From: Pseudomonas alcaligenes
GTDB taxonomy: Bacteria > Pseudomonadota > Gammaproteobacteria > Pseudomonadales > Pseudomonadaceae
DNA length: 64,000 nt
Assembly: GCF_014490745.1 (NCBI RefSeq)
Contig: NZ_LZEU01000001.1
Coordinates: 1,511,501 to 1,575,500 of the forward strand
Reading direction: 5' to 3'
Shown: piece by piece, positions 17,133 through 25,652 of the stretch
Layout: each line of letters opens with the position of its first letter
How positions within the stretch are numbered: position 1 is the first letter of the stretch
Notes under the pieces: model-generated
Seen by the model: the letters and a program-made list of their open reading frames with translations, nothing else
The model's database searches: none
What the model was told of the DNA's origin: nothing
Made by a program: the position numbers and the translations under genes

Positions 17133-17471
17133 ATGACCAGCCCCTACGGATTCATCCTGCATGCCCACACCCGGCCGGAACAGGCCGAGGCCTTTGCGGC
17201 CTTGTTCAGCGCTTATGTCGAGCCCAGTCGCGCGGAGGCGGGCTGCATCGAGTACCACATGCTGCGCGATGCGCAGGATCCGAGCCTGTTCATCTTTTTC
17301 GAGGTGTGGGCCTCGAAGGAGCACCTGGCCGTGCACAGCGCGCTGCCGCACATGCAGCGCTTTCACGAGCAGCGCATGGACTACCTGCGCCGCGACTTCG
17401 AGATCCGCGAGATTGAGATGCTCAGTGCATCCTCTGCGGCCCGGCCCGAGGTCGCCGTGGCCGGGCGTTGA
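17133..17471 (+). CDS. Putative quinol monooxygenase (ABM domain, YgiN-like)
   Basis: A 112-residue ferredoxin-like alpha+beta (ABM) domain protein. The family signature is RAEAGCIEYHMLRDAQDPSLFIFFEVWASKEHLAVHSALPHMQRF, matching small cofactor-free monooxygenases such as YgiN. The start at 17133 has TGGAG eight bases upstream. It diverges from mdaB, whose product makes quinols, so a paired quinone/quinol role is likely. The exact substrate is inferred. The C-terminal 15 residues are Ala/Ser-rich and not conserved in the fold. Confidence 0.85.
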   Translation: MTSPYGFILHAHTRPEQAEAFAALFSAYVEPSRAEAGCIEYHMLRDAQDPSLFIFFEVWASKEHLAVHSALPHMQRFHEQRMDYLRRDFEIREIEMLSASSAARPEVAVAGR

Positions 17472-17478
17472 GGCAGAC

Positions 17479-17778
17479 CTACTTGGCTACCTGCAGGCGC
17501 TGGTCGGTGAACACGCAGAGCACGCCGGCGCGGTTGTACATCACCTGGTGGTTGAAGTCGCAGTAGGCCGCCGCCACGCTGAGAGCCATCTGCTCGCTGA
17601 TCAGCTGGTTCTGCTCGGGACGGAACCAGGCCATCTGACCGGCTTTGCAGCGTTCGGCCTGCGGGTCGGTGCTGTAGGTGCACAGGTTGGTCTGGTCGAT
17701 GGCCGGGGCGGAGTCGAAACAGGCGCTCAGGGACAGGGCGGCGGCGCCCAGCAGGAACAGGCGGGTAAGGTTGCGCAT
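17479..17778 (-). CDS. Small putative lipoprotein
   Basis: A 99-residue protein whose N-terminus is a type II signal with lipobox LSAC (Cys20), so it should be lipid-anchored in the envelope. The mature part has four further Cys residues (CTYS, RCKAG, YCDF, LCVF), compatible with disulfides, and an N-terminal FDSAPAIDQTN. It converges on the monooxygenase gene with a seven-base gap. Family not recognised. Confidence 0.72.
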   Translation of the reverse strand: MRNLTRLFLLGAAALSLSACFDSAPAIDQTNLCTYSTDPQAERCKAGQMAWFRPEQNQLISEQMALSVAAAYCDFNHQVMYNRAGVLCVFTDQRLQVAK

Positions 17779-17899
17779 GGCGGTTTCTCGGCAATTAAGG
17801 GAGGTGCGGAGTTAGTGCCGGCGACTGGGCAAAGGTTCCTCGGTCGCCAACGCTGAGCGTACTGCGCGGCCGGCTTTGTGACGGCGCGCACTGGCGGGC

Positions 17900-18130
17900 T
17901 CAACCGAAGGACGGCATCGGCCCCAGCGAGTTGAGGATCAGCAGCACCGTGCCCACCGCCAGCAGGGCCAGCAGCGCCAGCGTGATGCACAGCCACTTCA
18001 GCACCTTGAACAGCCGCGACGGACGCGCAGCGCCGGCCACCTCCGGCACACGCATCAGCAGGCCGCCGCAGTGCGGGCACAGGGTGCCGTGGGTGGGGAC
18101 GGGGGCTTCGCACTGGTCGCAGATTTTCAT
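17900..18130 (-). CDS. Zinc-ribbon membrane protein, 76 aa
   Basis: A short protein with an N-terminal zinc ribbon, CDQC near residue 4 and CPHCGG near residue 18, and one strongly hydrophobic helix (WLCITLALLALLAVGTVLLIL) close to the C-terminus. The start at 18130 is chosen because the zinc ribbon begins there; the frame runs upstream to 18433 with no protein-like sequence. The ribosome binding site is weak. Likely a membrane-anchored metal-binding protein; role unknown. Confidence 0.6.
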   Translation of the reverse strand: MKICDQCEAPVPTHGTLCPHCGGLLMRVPEVAGAARPSRLFKVLKWLCITLALLALLAVGTVLLILNSLGPMPSFG

Positions 18131-18310
18131 GGCAGCGGAGTTCACGGTTGATGGTGAAATGACGTGTGCTCGTTGAGCGGGGGGGCAGCGCCAGATTTTT
18201 CGGAGGAGTGATTGGCATTCGGTGCCAGGCTGGCTGCTGACGCTGTTGAGTGTGCTGGTGGCTGGTGCAAAGAGGAAGGTGGATAGCGAGGCCATAAGCT
18301 TGCTGGCTAT

Positions 18311-18338
18311 TTGCCACTTTAAGGTCGGTCTGTATAGT
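18311..18338 (+). promoter_or_regulatory. Sigma-70-like promoter for the lipoprotein gene
   Basis: TTGCCA (18311-18316) and TATAGT (18333-18338) are separated by 16 bases and lie about 80 bases before the ATG at 18419. Confidence 0.4.
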
Positions 18339-18418
18339 CCGCGCGGCAACGGTTGGCCTGGTGTAGGCGCAAGCCTCGTATTAGCCGCCGTTTTTCCTGA
18401 GTACTGAATGGACTGAAA

Positions 18419-18856
18419 ATGAGAGCCGAGCATCTACTGGCAGCATCCCTTTGCGCCGCTGTTCTGAGCGGGTGTACCGCCACCACCACAATGTATTCCA
18501 GCGATTCGCAGTCGGTCGTCAAGATCAATGAAGATGCGCCTCTGGTATTGAGCAACCCGGTACAGAAAACCTACAAAGCCACCAGCTTTGGCCAGTACCA
18601 GTTCGAAGTTACCCAGGCTGGCCGGGAGCCGATGTATGGCCTCGTACCGCTGAAGTTTAATGGTGGTTATCTGACGGCGGATATCCTGTTCTTTGCCCCT
18701 GCTCTGTTCTACAACCTGCGTGAGGTGTACCCCCTCTACGAGTTCGACATCGAGCAAGGCGTGGTGCGCTACAAGAAGAACGAACAGGATCAGTGGATGA
18801 CCTACAAACCAACCGCTGCCGAAGCTGAACGTGCTCGGAACTACTTTCAGCGCTAA
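18419..18856 (+). CDS. Putative lipoprotein, 145 aa
   Basis: A protein with a type II signal sequence and lipobox LSGC (Cys19). The mature region starts with Thr-rich TATTTMYSS, followed by VVKINEDAPLVLSNPVQKTYKATSFGQYQFEV and a moderately hydrophobic stretch (TADILFFAPALFYNLREVYPLYEFDIE) that could be a short membrane-contacting helix. It is predicted to be envelope-associated. The start at 18419 follows a recognisable sigma-70-like promoter. Precise function unknown. Confidence 0.78.
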   Translation: MRAEHLLAASLCAAVLSGCTATTTMYSSDSQSVVKINEDAPLVLSNPVQKTYKATSFGQYQFEVTQAGREPMYGLVPLKFNGGYLTADILFFAPALFYNLREVYPLYEFDIEQGVVRYKKNEQDQWMTYKPTAAEAERARNYFQR

Positions 18857-19090
18857 CCCGGCCTGAAGGCCTGTACGGTGGGGGCCAGGCCGCGGCTCCC
18901 ATTGTTCTGCCCGCGGCTCTCCAGTTGTATCTCTCCTGCCTCATCGCCAGTCCCTGCCGTTACCTACTCTGCTTAAAGCTGCATGCACGGAGTGAACTGA
19001 CCCGTGAGTGTGTTCTTGCCATGGCATGTGGCGAGGCGCAAATGCACAGAATCGCGCATCATGGGACGATTCAGATCCAGGGAGGTTTCC

Positions 19091-19939
19091 ATGCGCCGCA
19101 TTTCATCCGTTCTGCATCTTGTCGCCTTGGCGTTCGTGCTGGGCTGCGCCGGTGTGGCCAGCGCCGCCGATGAGGCGCAGCTGGTCGAGGCGATCAATGC
19201 CTACCGCAGCCAGATCCAGCGCTGTGCCGGGCAGGCCTCCGAAGAGCTGCCGCCGCTGCTGGCCGATCCGCGGCTGATTCTGCCGGTGGCCGGGGCGGGC
19301 GATCTGCAGTCGGCGTTGGCCCGAGCGGCCTACCCGATGGTCAATGTGCAGGCCATCAGCCTGTCCGGCCCGCGCGATGCGCAGGCGGCCATGCAGGCGC
19401 TGCAGGAAAGCTTCTGCCAGGTGGTACTCGACCCGCAGTTCGTCGATATCGGTGTGAGCCGCGTGGATCGCGACTGGCGCATCGTTCTGGCGCGGCCGCT
19501 GTTGGGCCGCTTGGGCGACTGGCAGGCGGAAGGGCAGAAGCTGCTGGAACAACTCAATGCGGCACGCGGCCAGGCACGCCAGTGCGGCAGCCAGGCTTTC
19601 GCCGCAGCCGCGCCGCTGGCGTGGAACGCCACCCTGGCGACGGCGGCCGAGAGCCACAGCCGGGCCATGGCCAACGCCAATTTCTTCTCCCACCGCGACC
19701 GCGATGGCCGCACCCCCGGCGACCGCGCCGAGCTGGCCGGCTACGCGGGCCAGCGCATCGGCGAGAACATCGCTGCCGGCCACGACAGCGCCCGCGCGGT
19801 GGTCGACGGCTGGCTGGCCAGCCCGGGGCACTGCGCCAACCTGATGAACCCGCAGTTCAGCGAGCTGGGCGCGGCCTATGCGGTCGACCCGAAGAGCGAT
19901 GCGGGGATCTACTGGACGGCGCTGTTCGGTGCGCCCTAA
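19091..19939 (+). CDS. Exported CAP/SCP-domain protein
   Basis: A 282-residue secreted or periplasmic protein. A signal peptide (LVALAFVLGCAGVASA) is followed by an N-terminal region (about 30-140) and a C-terminal CAP domain (about 150-280): LAWNATLATAAESHSRAMANANFFSHRDRDGRTPGDRAELAGY, GENIAAGHDSARAVVDGWLASPGHCANLMNPQFSELGAAYAV. The two His residues (SHRD and GHC) and the Glu of GENIA are the typical CAP cavity residues. The start at 19091 has GGAGG five bases upstream. CAP proteins bind lipids or carry peptidase-like activity; which applies here is unknown. Confidence 0.88.
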   Translation: MRRISSVLHLVALAFVLGCAGVASAADEAQLVEAINAYRSQIQRCAGQASEELPPLLADPRLILPVAGAGDLQSALARAAYPMVNVQAISLSGPRDAQAAMQALQESFCQVVLDPQFVDIGVSRVDRDWRIVLARPLLGRLGDWQAEGQKLLEQLNAARGQARQCGSQAFAAAAPLAWNATLATAAESHSRAMANANFFSHRDRDGRTPGDRAELAGYAGQRIGENIAAGHDSARAVVDGWLASPGHCANLMNPQFSELGAAYAVDPKSDAGIYWTALFGAP

Positions 19940-20003
19940 GGCTAGCTGACGGGGTTCGTGGCGCGGCGAGTCGCTCCACTGCCAAGCGCCATTTCTGCGC
20001 AGG

Positions 20004-20037
20004 CGGCTGCCGGCGGCCTTTAGCCGCCTGGCAGCCG
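20004..20037. terminator. Bidirectional hairpin between convergent genes
   Basis: CGGCTGCCGGCGGC pairs with GCCGCC-T-GGCAGCCG (one bulge) around a short CTTTA loop, giving a 14-base-pair stem. It lies between the CAP gene and the end of rlhA, so it may serve both. Confidence 0.55.
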
Positions 20038-20042
20038 GGCCG

Positions 20043-22058
20043 TCAGTGGCTGTAGCCGGTCGGCTTGTTGCGGATGGTCTTGAGCAGGTCTTCCGGGCTG
20101 ATGCTGGCGACCATCTTGCTCGCCGCCGCGCTGCCCGGTTGTGGCAGGTCGAGGATGTGGCCCTTCATCTTGCCGATGATGTGCATCTCGCAGGGCTTGC
20201 AGTCGAACTTCAGGGTCAGAACTTCGTCGCCCTGGATCAGCTGCATCGGCGCGACCTTGGTGCGCACGCCGGTGACGCCCTTGGCCTGCTTGGGGCACAG
20301 GTTGAAGGAGAAGCGCAGGCAGTGCTTGGTGATCATCACCGGCACTTCGCCTGGTTCCTCGTGGGCCTCGTAGGCCGCGTCGATCAGTTGCACGCCGTGG
20401 CGGTGGTAGAAGTCGCGGGCCTTCTGGTTGTACACGTTGGCCAGGAAGCTCAGGTGCGATTCCGGGTACACCGGCGGTGGCGTGGTTTCGGCCTTGCGCC
20501 CGCCGCGTGGGTGGGCGGCCACGCGCGCTTCGGTGAGCGCCTCGATGGCTTCGCGGCGCAGCGCCTTAAGCTGCGAGTTGGGCACGAAGAAGGCTTGCGG
20601 GGCGTCCAGGGTCACGTCCAGGGCGTGGTATTCGGTGGTGCCGAGCTGGGTCAGCAGGTCGCGCAGGCCGTCCAGCGCCTGTTCCGGCTTGTTGGCCACA
20701 CCGAACGGGCCGGGCAGTTCCACCTGGGTGCTGATGCCTTCCTCGCTGGTGGCGGTCAGCTGCAAGCGTTCTTCACGCAGCTCGGCTTTCCAGCTGACGC
20801 CGATGCGGCGCTCCGCCGAGGTTTTCAGCAGGGCCTGCTGCCAGTTGTGGTCGAGGTTGCGGCTCAGCGGATGGTTGGGACGCAGGCGGAACAGGCCCTC
20901 GGGCATCTCGTTGGGTTCGACGCGGTAGCGGTAGCGCTTCTCGCCGTCTTCCTCGAATTCGTTTTTCAGCTCGGCGATGTTGGCGCGGAAGCCCACCACC
21001 TCGCGCTTGACCAGCACGTTGAGGCCGTCGCCGTTGGACAGCGGCTCATGGGTGACGGCGATCAGGTCGCGCTTGTTGACCTTCTCCACATTACCGACGG
21101 CCAGGCCGGTGAAGGTCGGCGAGTCGAAGGCGCCGATGTCGACCTTGCGCTCGGTGACGAAGTAGTCGGTGCTGCCACGGTGGAAGGTCTTGTCCGGATC
21201 GGGCAGGAAGAAGTGCGCGGTACGGCCGCTGGAGGCGCGGGCCAGATCCGGGCGGTCTTCGAGGATGGCGTCGAGCTCCCTGCGGTAGTGGGCGGTGATG
21301 TTCTTCACGTAGCCCATGTCCTTGTAGCGCCCCTCGATCTTGAACGAGCGCACGCCGGCTTCGACCAGGGCGCGCAGGTTGGCGCTCTGGTTGTTGTCCT
21401 TCATCGACAGCAGGTGTTTCTCGAAGGCCACCACGCGGCCCTGGTCGTCCTTCAGGGTGTACGGCAGGCGGCAGGCCTGCGAGCAGTCGCCACGGTTGGC
21501 GCTGCGCCCGGTCTGCGCGTGGGAGATGTTGCACTGGCCGGAGAAGGCCACGCACAGTGCGCCGTGGATGAAGAACTCGATGGCCGCGTCGGTCTCGGCG
21601 GCGATGGCACTGATTTCCTGCAGGTTCAGCTCGCGCGCCAGTACCAGCTGGGAGAAACCGGCCTGGTCGAGGAACTTGGCCCGTTCCAGGGTGCGGATAT
21701 CGGTCTGGGTGCTGGCATGCAGCTCGATCGGTGGGATATCCAGTTCCATCACCCCCAGATCCTGCACGATCAGCGCGTCGACGCCGGCGTCGTAGAGCTG
21801 GTGGATCAGCGCGCGCGCCGGCTCCAGTTCGTCGTCATGCAGGATGGTGTTGATGGTGGTGAAGATGCGTGCGTGGTAGCGATGGGCGAACTTCACCAGC
21901 TCGGCGATATCGCTCACCTCGTTGCAGGCATTGTGCCGTGCGCCGAAGCTCGGCCCGCCGATATACACGGCGTCGGCCCCATGCAGGATGGCCTCCCGCG
22001 CGATGGCGACGTCGCGGGCAGGGCTGAGCAGTTCCAGATGGTGCTTGGGCAGGGACAT
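20043..22058 (-). CDS. rlhA: 23S rRNA 5-hydroxycytidine synthase (U32 family)
   Basis: RlhA adds the hydroxyl group to C2501 of 23S rRNA, in the peptidyl-transferase centre. This 671-residue protein matches the E. coli protein (YdcP) almost throughout: LELLSPARDVAIAREAILHGADAVYIGG near the start, the U32 signature with RGDCSQACRLPY, SFKIEGRYKDMGYVKNITAHYR, and the C-terminal TKHCLRFSFNLCPKQAKG and FDCKPCEM cysteine clusters. It is usually annotated as peptidase U32, but no peptidase activity is expected. The C-terminal insertion AAASKMVA differs slightly from E. coli. Monocistronic. Confidence 0.93.
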   Translation of the reverse strand: MSLPKHHLELLSPARDVAIAREAILHGADAVYIGGPSFGARHNACNEVSDIAELVKFAHRYHARIFTTINTILHDDELEPARALIHQLYDAGVDALIVQDLGVMELDIPPIELHASTQTDIRTLERAKFLDQAGFSQLVLARELNLQEISAIAAETDAAIEFFIHGALCVAFSGQCNISHAQTGRSANRGDCSQACRLPYTLKDDQGRVVAFEKHLLSMKDNNQSANLRALVEAGVRSFKIEGRYKDMGYVKNITAHYRRELDAILEDRPDLARASSGRTAHFFLPDPDKTFHRGSTDYFVTERKVDIGAFDSPTFTGLAVGNVEKVNKRDLIAVTHEPLSNGDGLNVLVKREVVGFRANIAELKNEFEEDGEKRYRYRVEPNEMPEGLFRLRPNHPLSRNLDHNWQQALLKTSAERRIGVSWKAELREERLQLTATSEEGISTQVELPGPFGVANKPEQALDGLRDLLTQLGTTEYHALDVTLDAPQAFFVPNSQLKALRREAIEALTEARVAAHPRGGRKAETTPPPVYPESHLSFLANVYNQKARDFYHRHGVQLIDAAYEAHEEPGEVPVMITKHCLRFSFNLCPKQAKGVTGVRTKVAPMQLIQGDEVLTLKFDCKPCEMHIIGKMKGHILDLPQPGSAAASKMVASISPEDLLKTIRNKPTGYSH

Positions 22059-22231
22059 GGTGTTTCTTCTTTATCAGGCGTTGCACGGTAAGGCGCGCAT
22101 TGTAGCGGGGAGCGGAGAGGGTGGCACCCCGAGGTGCCGGATGGCGGCGCCGCTCGGGCCGGATAGTCGTGCAGAAGGCGCCGGGCCGGGCATATCCGCG
22201 CCTGCCGACGGCGCGGATACGCTTGCGCGGG

Positions 22232-22585
22232 TTACTCTTCGGGCAGCTCGTGGCCGTAGCGTTTACCCAGGGCGATCACGTAGTCGGTGTCTTGCGAGCA
22301 CAGGTCATAGCCGGCCATGTAGGCCTGCATGTCGGCATCCCCCTCGATGGCCTTGCCCTGGCTGTAGATGACTTCGTTGTAGGCCGGCAGCTGATAGTGG
22401 CCGAGGAACTCGTTGATCATTTTCTCGCGCTGGCTGTCGCCCTCGTCGTAGCCGCCATCCCAGAACAGCCGGTCGATGCAGCTGATCGCCCCGCGATAGC
22501 GGGCCTGGGCTTCGTTGCTGTCGGCGGCGTAGGCGAGCGGGGTCAGGCTGAGGGTGAGTGCCAGTGCGGCAAGGCGCAGGGTCAT
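22232..22585 (-). CDS. Small exported protein, unknown
   Basis: A 117-residue protein with a signal peptide (LRLAALALTLSLTPLAYA, cleavage before ADSNE). The mature part has two Cys residues (SCID, DLCS) and acidic patches. The ATG at 22585 is preferred because AAGGA lies about seven bases upstream; the longer frame uses a TTG at 22603. Probably periplasmic. Family not recognised. Confidence 0.72.
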   Translation of the reverse strand: MTLRLAALALTLSLTPLAYAADSNEAQARYRGAISCIDRLFWDGGYDEGDSQREKMINEFLGHYQLPAYNEVIYSQGKAIEGDADMQAYMAGYDLCSQDTDYVIALGKRYGHELPEE

Positions 22586-22660
22586 GAGGAGTCCTTTCTT
22601 CAAGTTGGGGGAGTCGGGAGCTTACCCGGGCGAGCCGGGCAGGGGGAGTGCGTTGTCCTT

Positions 22661-23347
22661 TCAGTGCAGGCGTCGGCGCTCTTCAACCAGTGCTGTGGCC
22701 TGCCGGGCCATCTGGTCGAGCAGGTAGTCGCGTTGTTTCTCCGCCTCGCTCATGGCCTTGTTGCCGTGCTGCTTGAGCAGGTAGGCGTGGATCTGCCGGA
22801 CTTCCTTGGACTGGAAGATCGGCGCCAGATCCTGCACTGCCAGTAGGCCGTCCGAGCCGTGCTGCCAGGTATTCATCAACACCTGCGGCCCGCGCGCGGC
22901 CAGCACCTGGAAACCCATGGCCTCGAAGACCGGCACCTTGCCCGCCGCGCAGGCCAGTTCGGCGTGCGGGTGGCGCGCTGTCATCTGCTGCAGCATGGCG
23001 CGGGCCATGCCGTGGCGTCGGTGGCTGGCCTGCACGGCCAGGTACACCAGGGTGCAGGCGGCGGGGTCGTCGGTGGTCGGCAGGTACAGGGCAAAGCCCA
23101 GCACCACGGCAGGGTCTTCATCATCCAGGGCCAGGATCAGTCGGGCGCGGGTGTCCTGCGCGCCGTCCATGGCCTGCAGGTACAGGTGCACCTCGTAGCC
23201 GATCACATACTGGTACAGCTGGTAGAGCGGGTTGCTGGGCGTCAGCGGCGCCGGGCTGATATCGGTGAAGTAGTCGACCACCATCTGCAGCACCTGGCTT
23301 TTCAGGGATTCGGGCGGTGGGGTGTCCAGGTGTACGAGGGTGAACAT
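22661..23347 (-). CDS. GNAT-family acetyltransferase
   Basis: A 228-residue protein with a central GNAT fold: VVLGFALYLP (beta-4), TLVYLAVQASHRRHGMARAMLQQM containing the acetyl-CoA pyrophosphate loop (RRHGMA), and VPVFEAMGFQVLAARG (beta-6). A 60-residue N-terminal extension and a Lys/Arg-rich C-terminal helix flank the fold. It would transfer an acetyl group from acetyl-CoA to an amine; the substrate is unknown. Single gene. Confidence 0.85.
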   Translation of the reverse strand: MFTLVHLDTPPPESLKSQVLQMVVDYFTDISPAPLTPSNPLYQLYQYVIGYEVHLYLQAMDGAQDTRARLILALDDEDPAVVLGFALYLPTTDDPAACTLVYLAVQASHRRHGMARAMLQQMTARHPHAELACAAGKVPVFEAMGFQVLAARGPQVLMNTWQHGSDGLLAVQDLAPIFQSKEVRQIHAYLLKQHGNKAMSEAEKQRDYLLDQMARQATALVEERRRLH

Positions 23348-23487
23348 CGGGAAGCTGGCTCCGGGGCGTGCCCGCTGGCAATCGGTATGGGCGGCATTGT
23401 ACCGCTCGGCGGATTGCCACGTTCAGCCGGTGTGTTCATGTGGCGTGCGCCCTGGGTCAGCCAGTTGCCTTGCTGCGGCGGGGCCGG

Positions 23488-24234
23488 TCAGTCAGTCGGG
23501 GGCTCATAGCGCTGCTGAATGATCTGCATGATGCCCGTGCGGCGCAGCTGGGCCAGGGCGTCCGCCCAGCGCGCGATCAGGGCGTCGTCGCAATCGCGGC
23601 TGAAGGCGATGTACAGCGACGACTTGTAGATCTCGACCGGGATTTTCTGCAGCGTCGCGGCGCTAATACCCAGCTGCTGGCTGTAGTAGCGCACCCCCGC
23701 ATCGGTATCGCCGACGATGATCTCGGTACGCCCGGCGAGCAGCATGCGGTACAGCTGTTCGCTGCTGTTCGCCGAGCGATCCAGGTTCTGGAAGCCGGCA
23801 GTCTGCAGCACGTTGGGCACCAGGCCGGCAATGCGGGTGGTGATGCGCCTGGCCTGGCGCAGTTCGGCCAGGGTGGTAACCCGTTGGGGGGCGCTGCGCA
23901 GCTGATAGGGGTGGATGGATTCTTCCACTATGGGCCCCACCCATTTGTACAGGGCCTCGCGCTCGGGGGTACGAAACAGCGAGTACATGATGGTTTTGGG
24001 GCGCGTCTGCAGCACGTGAACGGTGCGCATGCTGGGCAGCATGATGATTTCGAAATCATCGCCGGCCAGGTGCATGACGGCGCGGACGATATCGGTCGCC
24101 ATGCCGCGGATCTTGCCCTGCTCGTTGTAGTTGTAGGGTGCCCACTCCTCGGTGACGATCTGATAGGTCTCGGCGCAGGCCAAGGGGGCATGCAGCCAGC
24201 CGAACAGCAGCAGGCAGCTGATCAGTGCTCTCAC
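23488..24234 (-). CDS. Periplasmic solute-binding protein (bacterial family 3 type), no transporter nearby
   Basis: A 248-residue exported protein with a signal peptide (ISCLLLFGWLHAPLACA). The mature chain has the family 3 binding-protein fold: TEEWAPYNYNEQGKIRGMATDIVRAV, then TRPKTIMYSLFRTPERE and an ending of the type ALAQLRRTGIMQIIQQRY. In pseudomonads such proteins often lack a cognate ABC permease and may be sensors or enzymes. No permease or ATPase gene is adjacent. The ligand is unknown. Confidence 0.85.
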   Translation of the reverse strand: MRALISCLLLFGWLHAPLACAETYQIVTEEWAPYNYNEQGKIRGMATDIVRAVMHLAGDDFEIIMLPSMRTVHVLQTRPKTIMYSLFRTPEREALYKWVGPIVEESIHPYQLRSAPQRVTTLAELRQARRITTRIAGLVPNVLQTAGFQNLDRSANSSEQLYRMLLAGRTEIIVGDTDAGVRYYSQQLGISAATLQKIPVEIYKSSLYIAFSRDCDDALIARWADALAQLRRTGIMQIIQQRYEPPTD

Positions 24235-24418
24235 GGTGTCGGCCTACTGGGGTGTCAGGGGGAGGGGAGCGGCTGCTGAGGAGCATAGGAAGTGGCTCCC
24301 CGGCGAGCAAGGCTTGCTGAACGTGTGCGCAGTGCCTCGCAGGCTGGCCATGGGCTCAGGGCTGCAGCCCGTATCGCCGGGCTGCAGGTGCTCGGCCCGC
24401 AACGCTGTGGCGGATGCG

Positions 24419-24691
24419 CTACTCGGCTGTCGTCGGGTCGATGGTGGCCTTGACCGCCGACACCCGATCCACCGGGAAACCGCCGCGCTCGGCATGTTCG
24501 CGTACCAGCTGTTCGTTGTCGGCGATGTACAGGCAGTACACCTTGTCGTCCGTGACATGGCTGTGCAGCCACTGCACCTTGGGTGCCATGGCGCTCAGCA
24601 CCGAGCAGGACTTTTGCGAGATGGCTTGCAACTCGGCGGCGCTGAGTTTTCCGGCGCCGGGGATGGTGCGTTCGATCATGTACTTAGGCAT
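24419..24691 (-). CDS. DUF4242-type small protein
   Basis: A 90-residue cytoplasmic ferredoxin-like protein: PKYMIERTIPGAGKLSAAELQ, VQWLHSHVTDDKVYCLYIADNEQLVREHAERGGFPVDRVSAV. This pattern belongs to the DUF4242 family, some members of which bind nickel. The start at 24691 has CGGAG nine bases upstream; the frame to 24733 is not used. Function in Pseudomonas is not known to me. Confidence 0.82.
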   Translation of the reverse strand: MPKYMIERTIPGAGKLSAAELQAISQKSCSVLSAMAPKVQWLHSHVTDDKVYCLYIADNEQLVREHAERGGFPVDRVSAVKATIDPTTAE

Positions 24692-25082
24692 GGCAAGAAC
24701 TCCGTAGCGACCCTGGATGATTCCGCCCCCCATTCAACAGTCTAGCCAGCGGGCCTGGCTGGAGTGGTGCGAGCGGGTGCCGTTGATCGAGAGGTTCGGG
24801 CTGTTTGAGTTTGCCAGGAGCATGGGCAAGGGGCGGAAAATGATTCCTTGGTGGAAACTCCGCTCTGTTGCCTCTGTCTGTAATAGCAAGTCGCCAGTTC
24901 CGCATGATCGATCCGGCCCGGAAGGCGACCTTACCCTCAGGCCTGATCAGGGAGCCCGCTCCACCACCCGCCCTTCGCCCGCTTTGAACGCAATACCAAT
25001 CTGACAAGTGCCCGTGCCATCCCTATATGGCGCGAGCCTGATGAGTTGCCTGGATAACGAGACTTTCTCGTAAGGGATTTCC
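24692..25082. other. 391-base gap with no convincing gene
   Basis: Short frames occur on both strands but none has a good ribosome binding site or protein-like composition. The last 15 bases hold the ribosome binding site of the repeat protein at 25083. Nothing else is recognised. Confidence 0.5.
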
Positions 25083-25520
25083 ATGAAGCTTAAGGTTGTT
25101 CTGCTGGGTGTGATTCTATCTTCTGCTCCGCTGTACCAAGCTGTTGCCGACAGTTGCAGCGCCAATATCTTTGGTGGCTACGATTGCCGTTACGACGACG
25201 GCACGACGTCAACCAGTCATTCCAATATCTTTGGTGGGCTGGATACCCGCTATAGCGATGGGCGAACTTCCAGTAGCCAGGCGAATATCCATGGTGGCTA
25301 TGACACCCGCTACAGTGACGGCACCCATTCGAGCAGTCAGGCCAATATCTTTGGTGGGCAGGATACTCGCTATAGCGATGGCCGAAGCTCCAGTAGCCAA
25401 GCCAATATATTCGAGGGGCAGGACACCAAATATAGCGAAGGTGGTAGTTCCAGTAGTCGTTCGAATATCCAGGGTGGGCAGGATACTAACTATCAGGATT
25501 ATGATGGGCCGCGTTGGTAA
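25083..25520 (+). CDS. Exported protein of six tandem 20-residue NIFGG repeats
   Basis: The 145-residue protein has a signal peptide (VVLLGVILSSAPLYQAVA) followed almost entirely by six tandem repeats of about 20 residues with consensus SQANIFGGQDTRYSDGRSSS. Repeats 2-5 are the best conserved, and the last degenerates to SRSNIQGGQDTNYQDYDG. The period in DNA is 60 bases. Such regular Gly/Asn/Asp/Ser repeats suggest a beta-rich, extended, secreted or surface protein. AAGGGA lies about eight bases before the ATG. Similar NIFGG repeats occur in small secreted proteins of other bacteria (from memory), but no function is known to me. It lies just before a repeat-rich non-coding island. Confidence 0.8.
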   Translation: MKLKVVLLGVILSSAPLYQAVADSCSANIFGGYDCRYDDGTTSTSHSNIFGGLDTRYSDGRTSSSQANIHGGYDTRYSDGTHSSSQANIFGGQDTRYSDGRSSSSQANIFEGQDTKYSEGGSSSSRSNIQGGQDTNYQDYDGPRW

Positions 25521-25652
25521 TTGGGTGGTTGTGCAGGTAAGTGCTTTGGAGGCGGACTGCACATTCTGTTAGCTGATGGCTCTCACGTTTTGCGTGGGGG
25601 CCATTTGTTTTTTGTGGTGCCGCTGCTGTTTATCTAGTGGTCTGACGCTTCT

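Noticed and set aside
20046..22091. 681-codon frame opposite rlhA
   Set aside because: Mirror frame of a well-conserved gene. No domain is recognisable and composition is shadow-like.
24692..25082. Small gene in the gap before the repeat protein
   Set aside because: Frames exist on both strands, but none has a ribosome binding site or convincing sequence.
25140..25500. Regular 60-base periodicity, possible CRISPR
   Set aside because: The repeats are in frame, vary mostly at silent or conservative positions, and have no spacers. It is a repeated protein.
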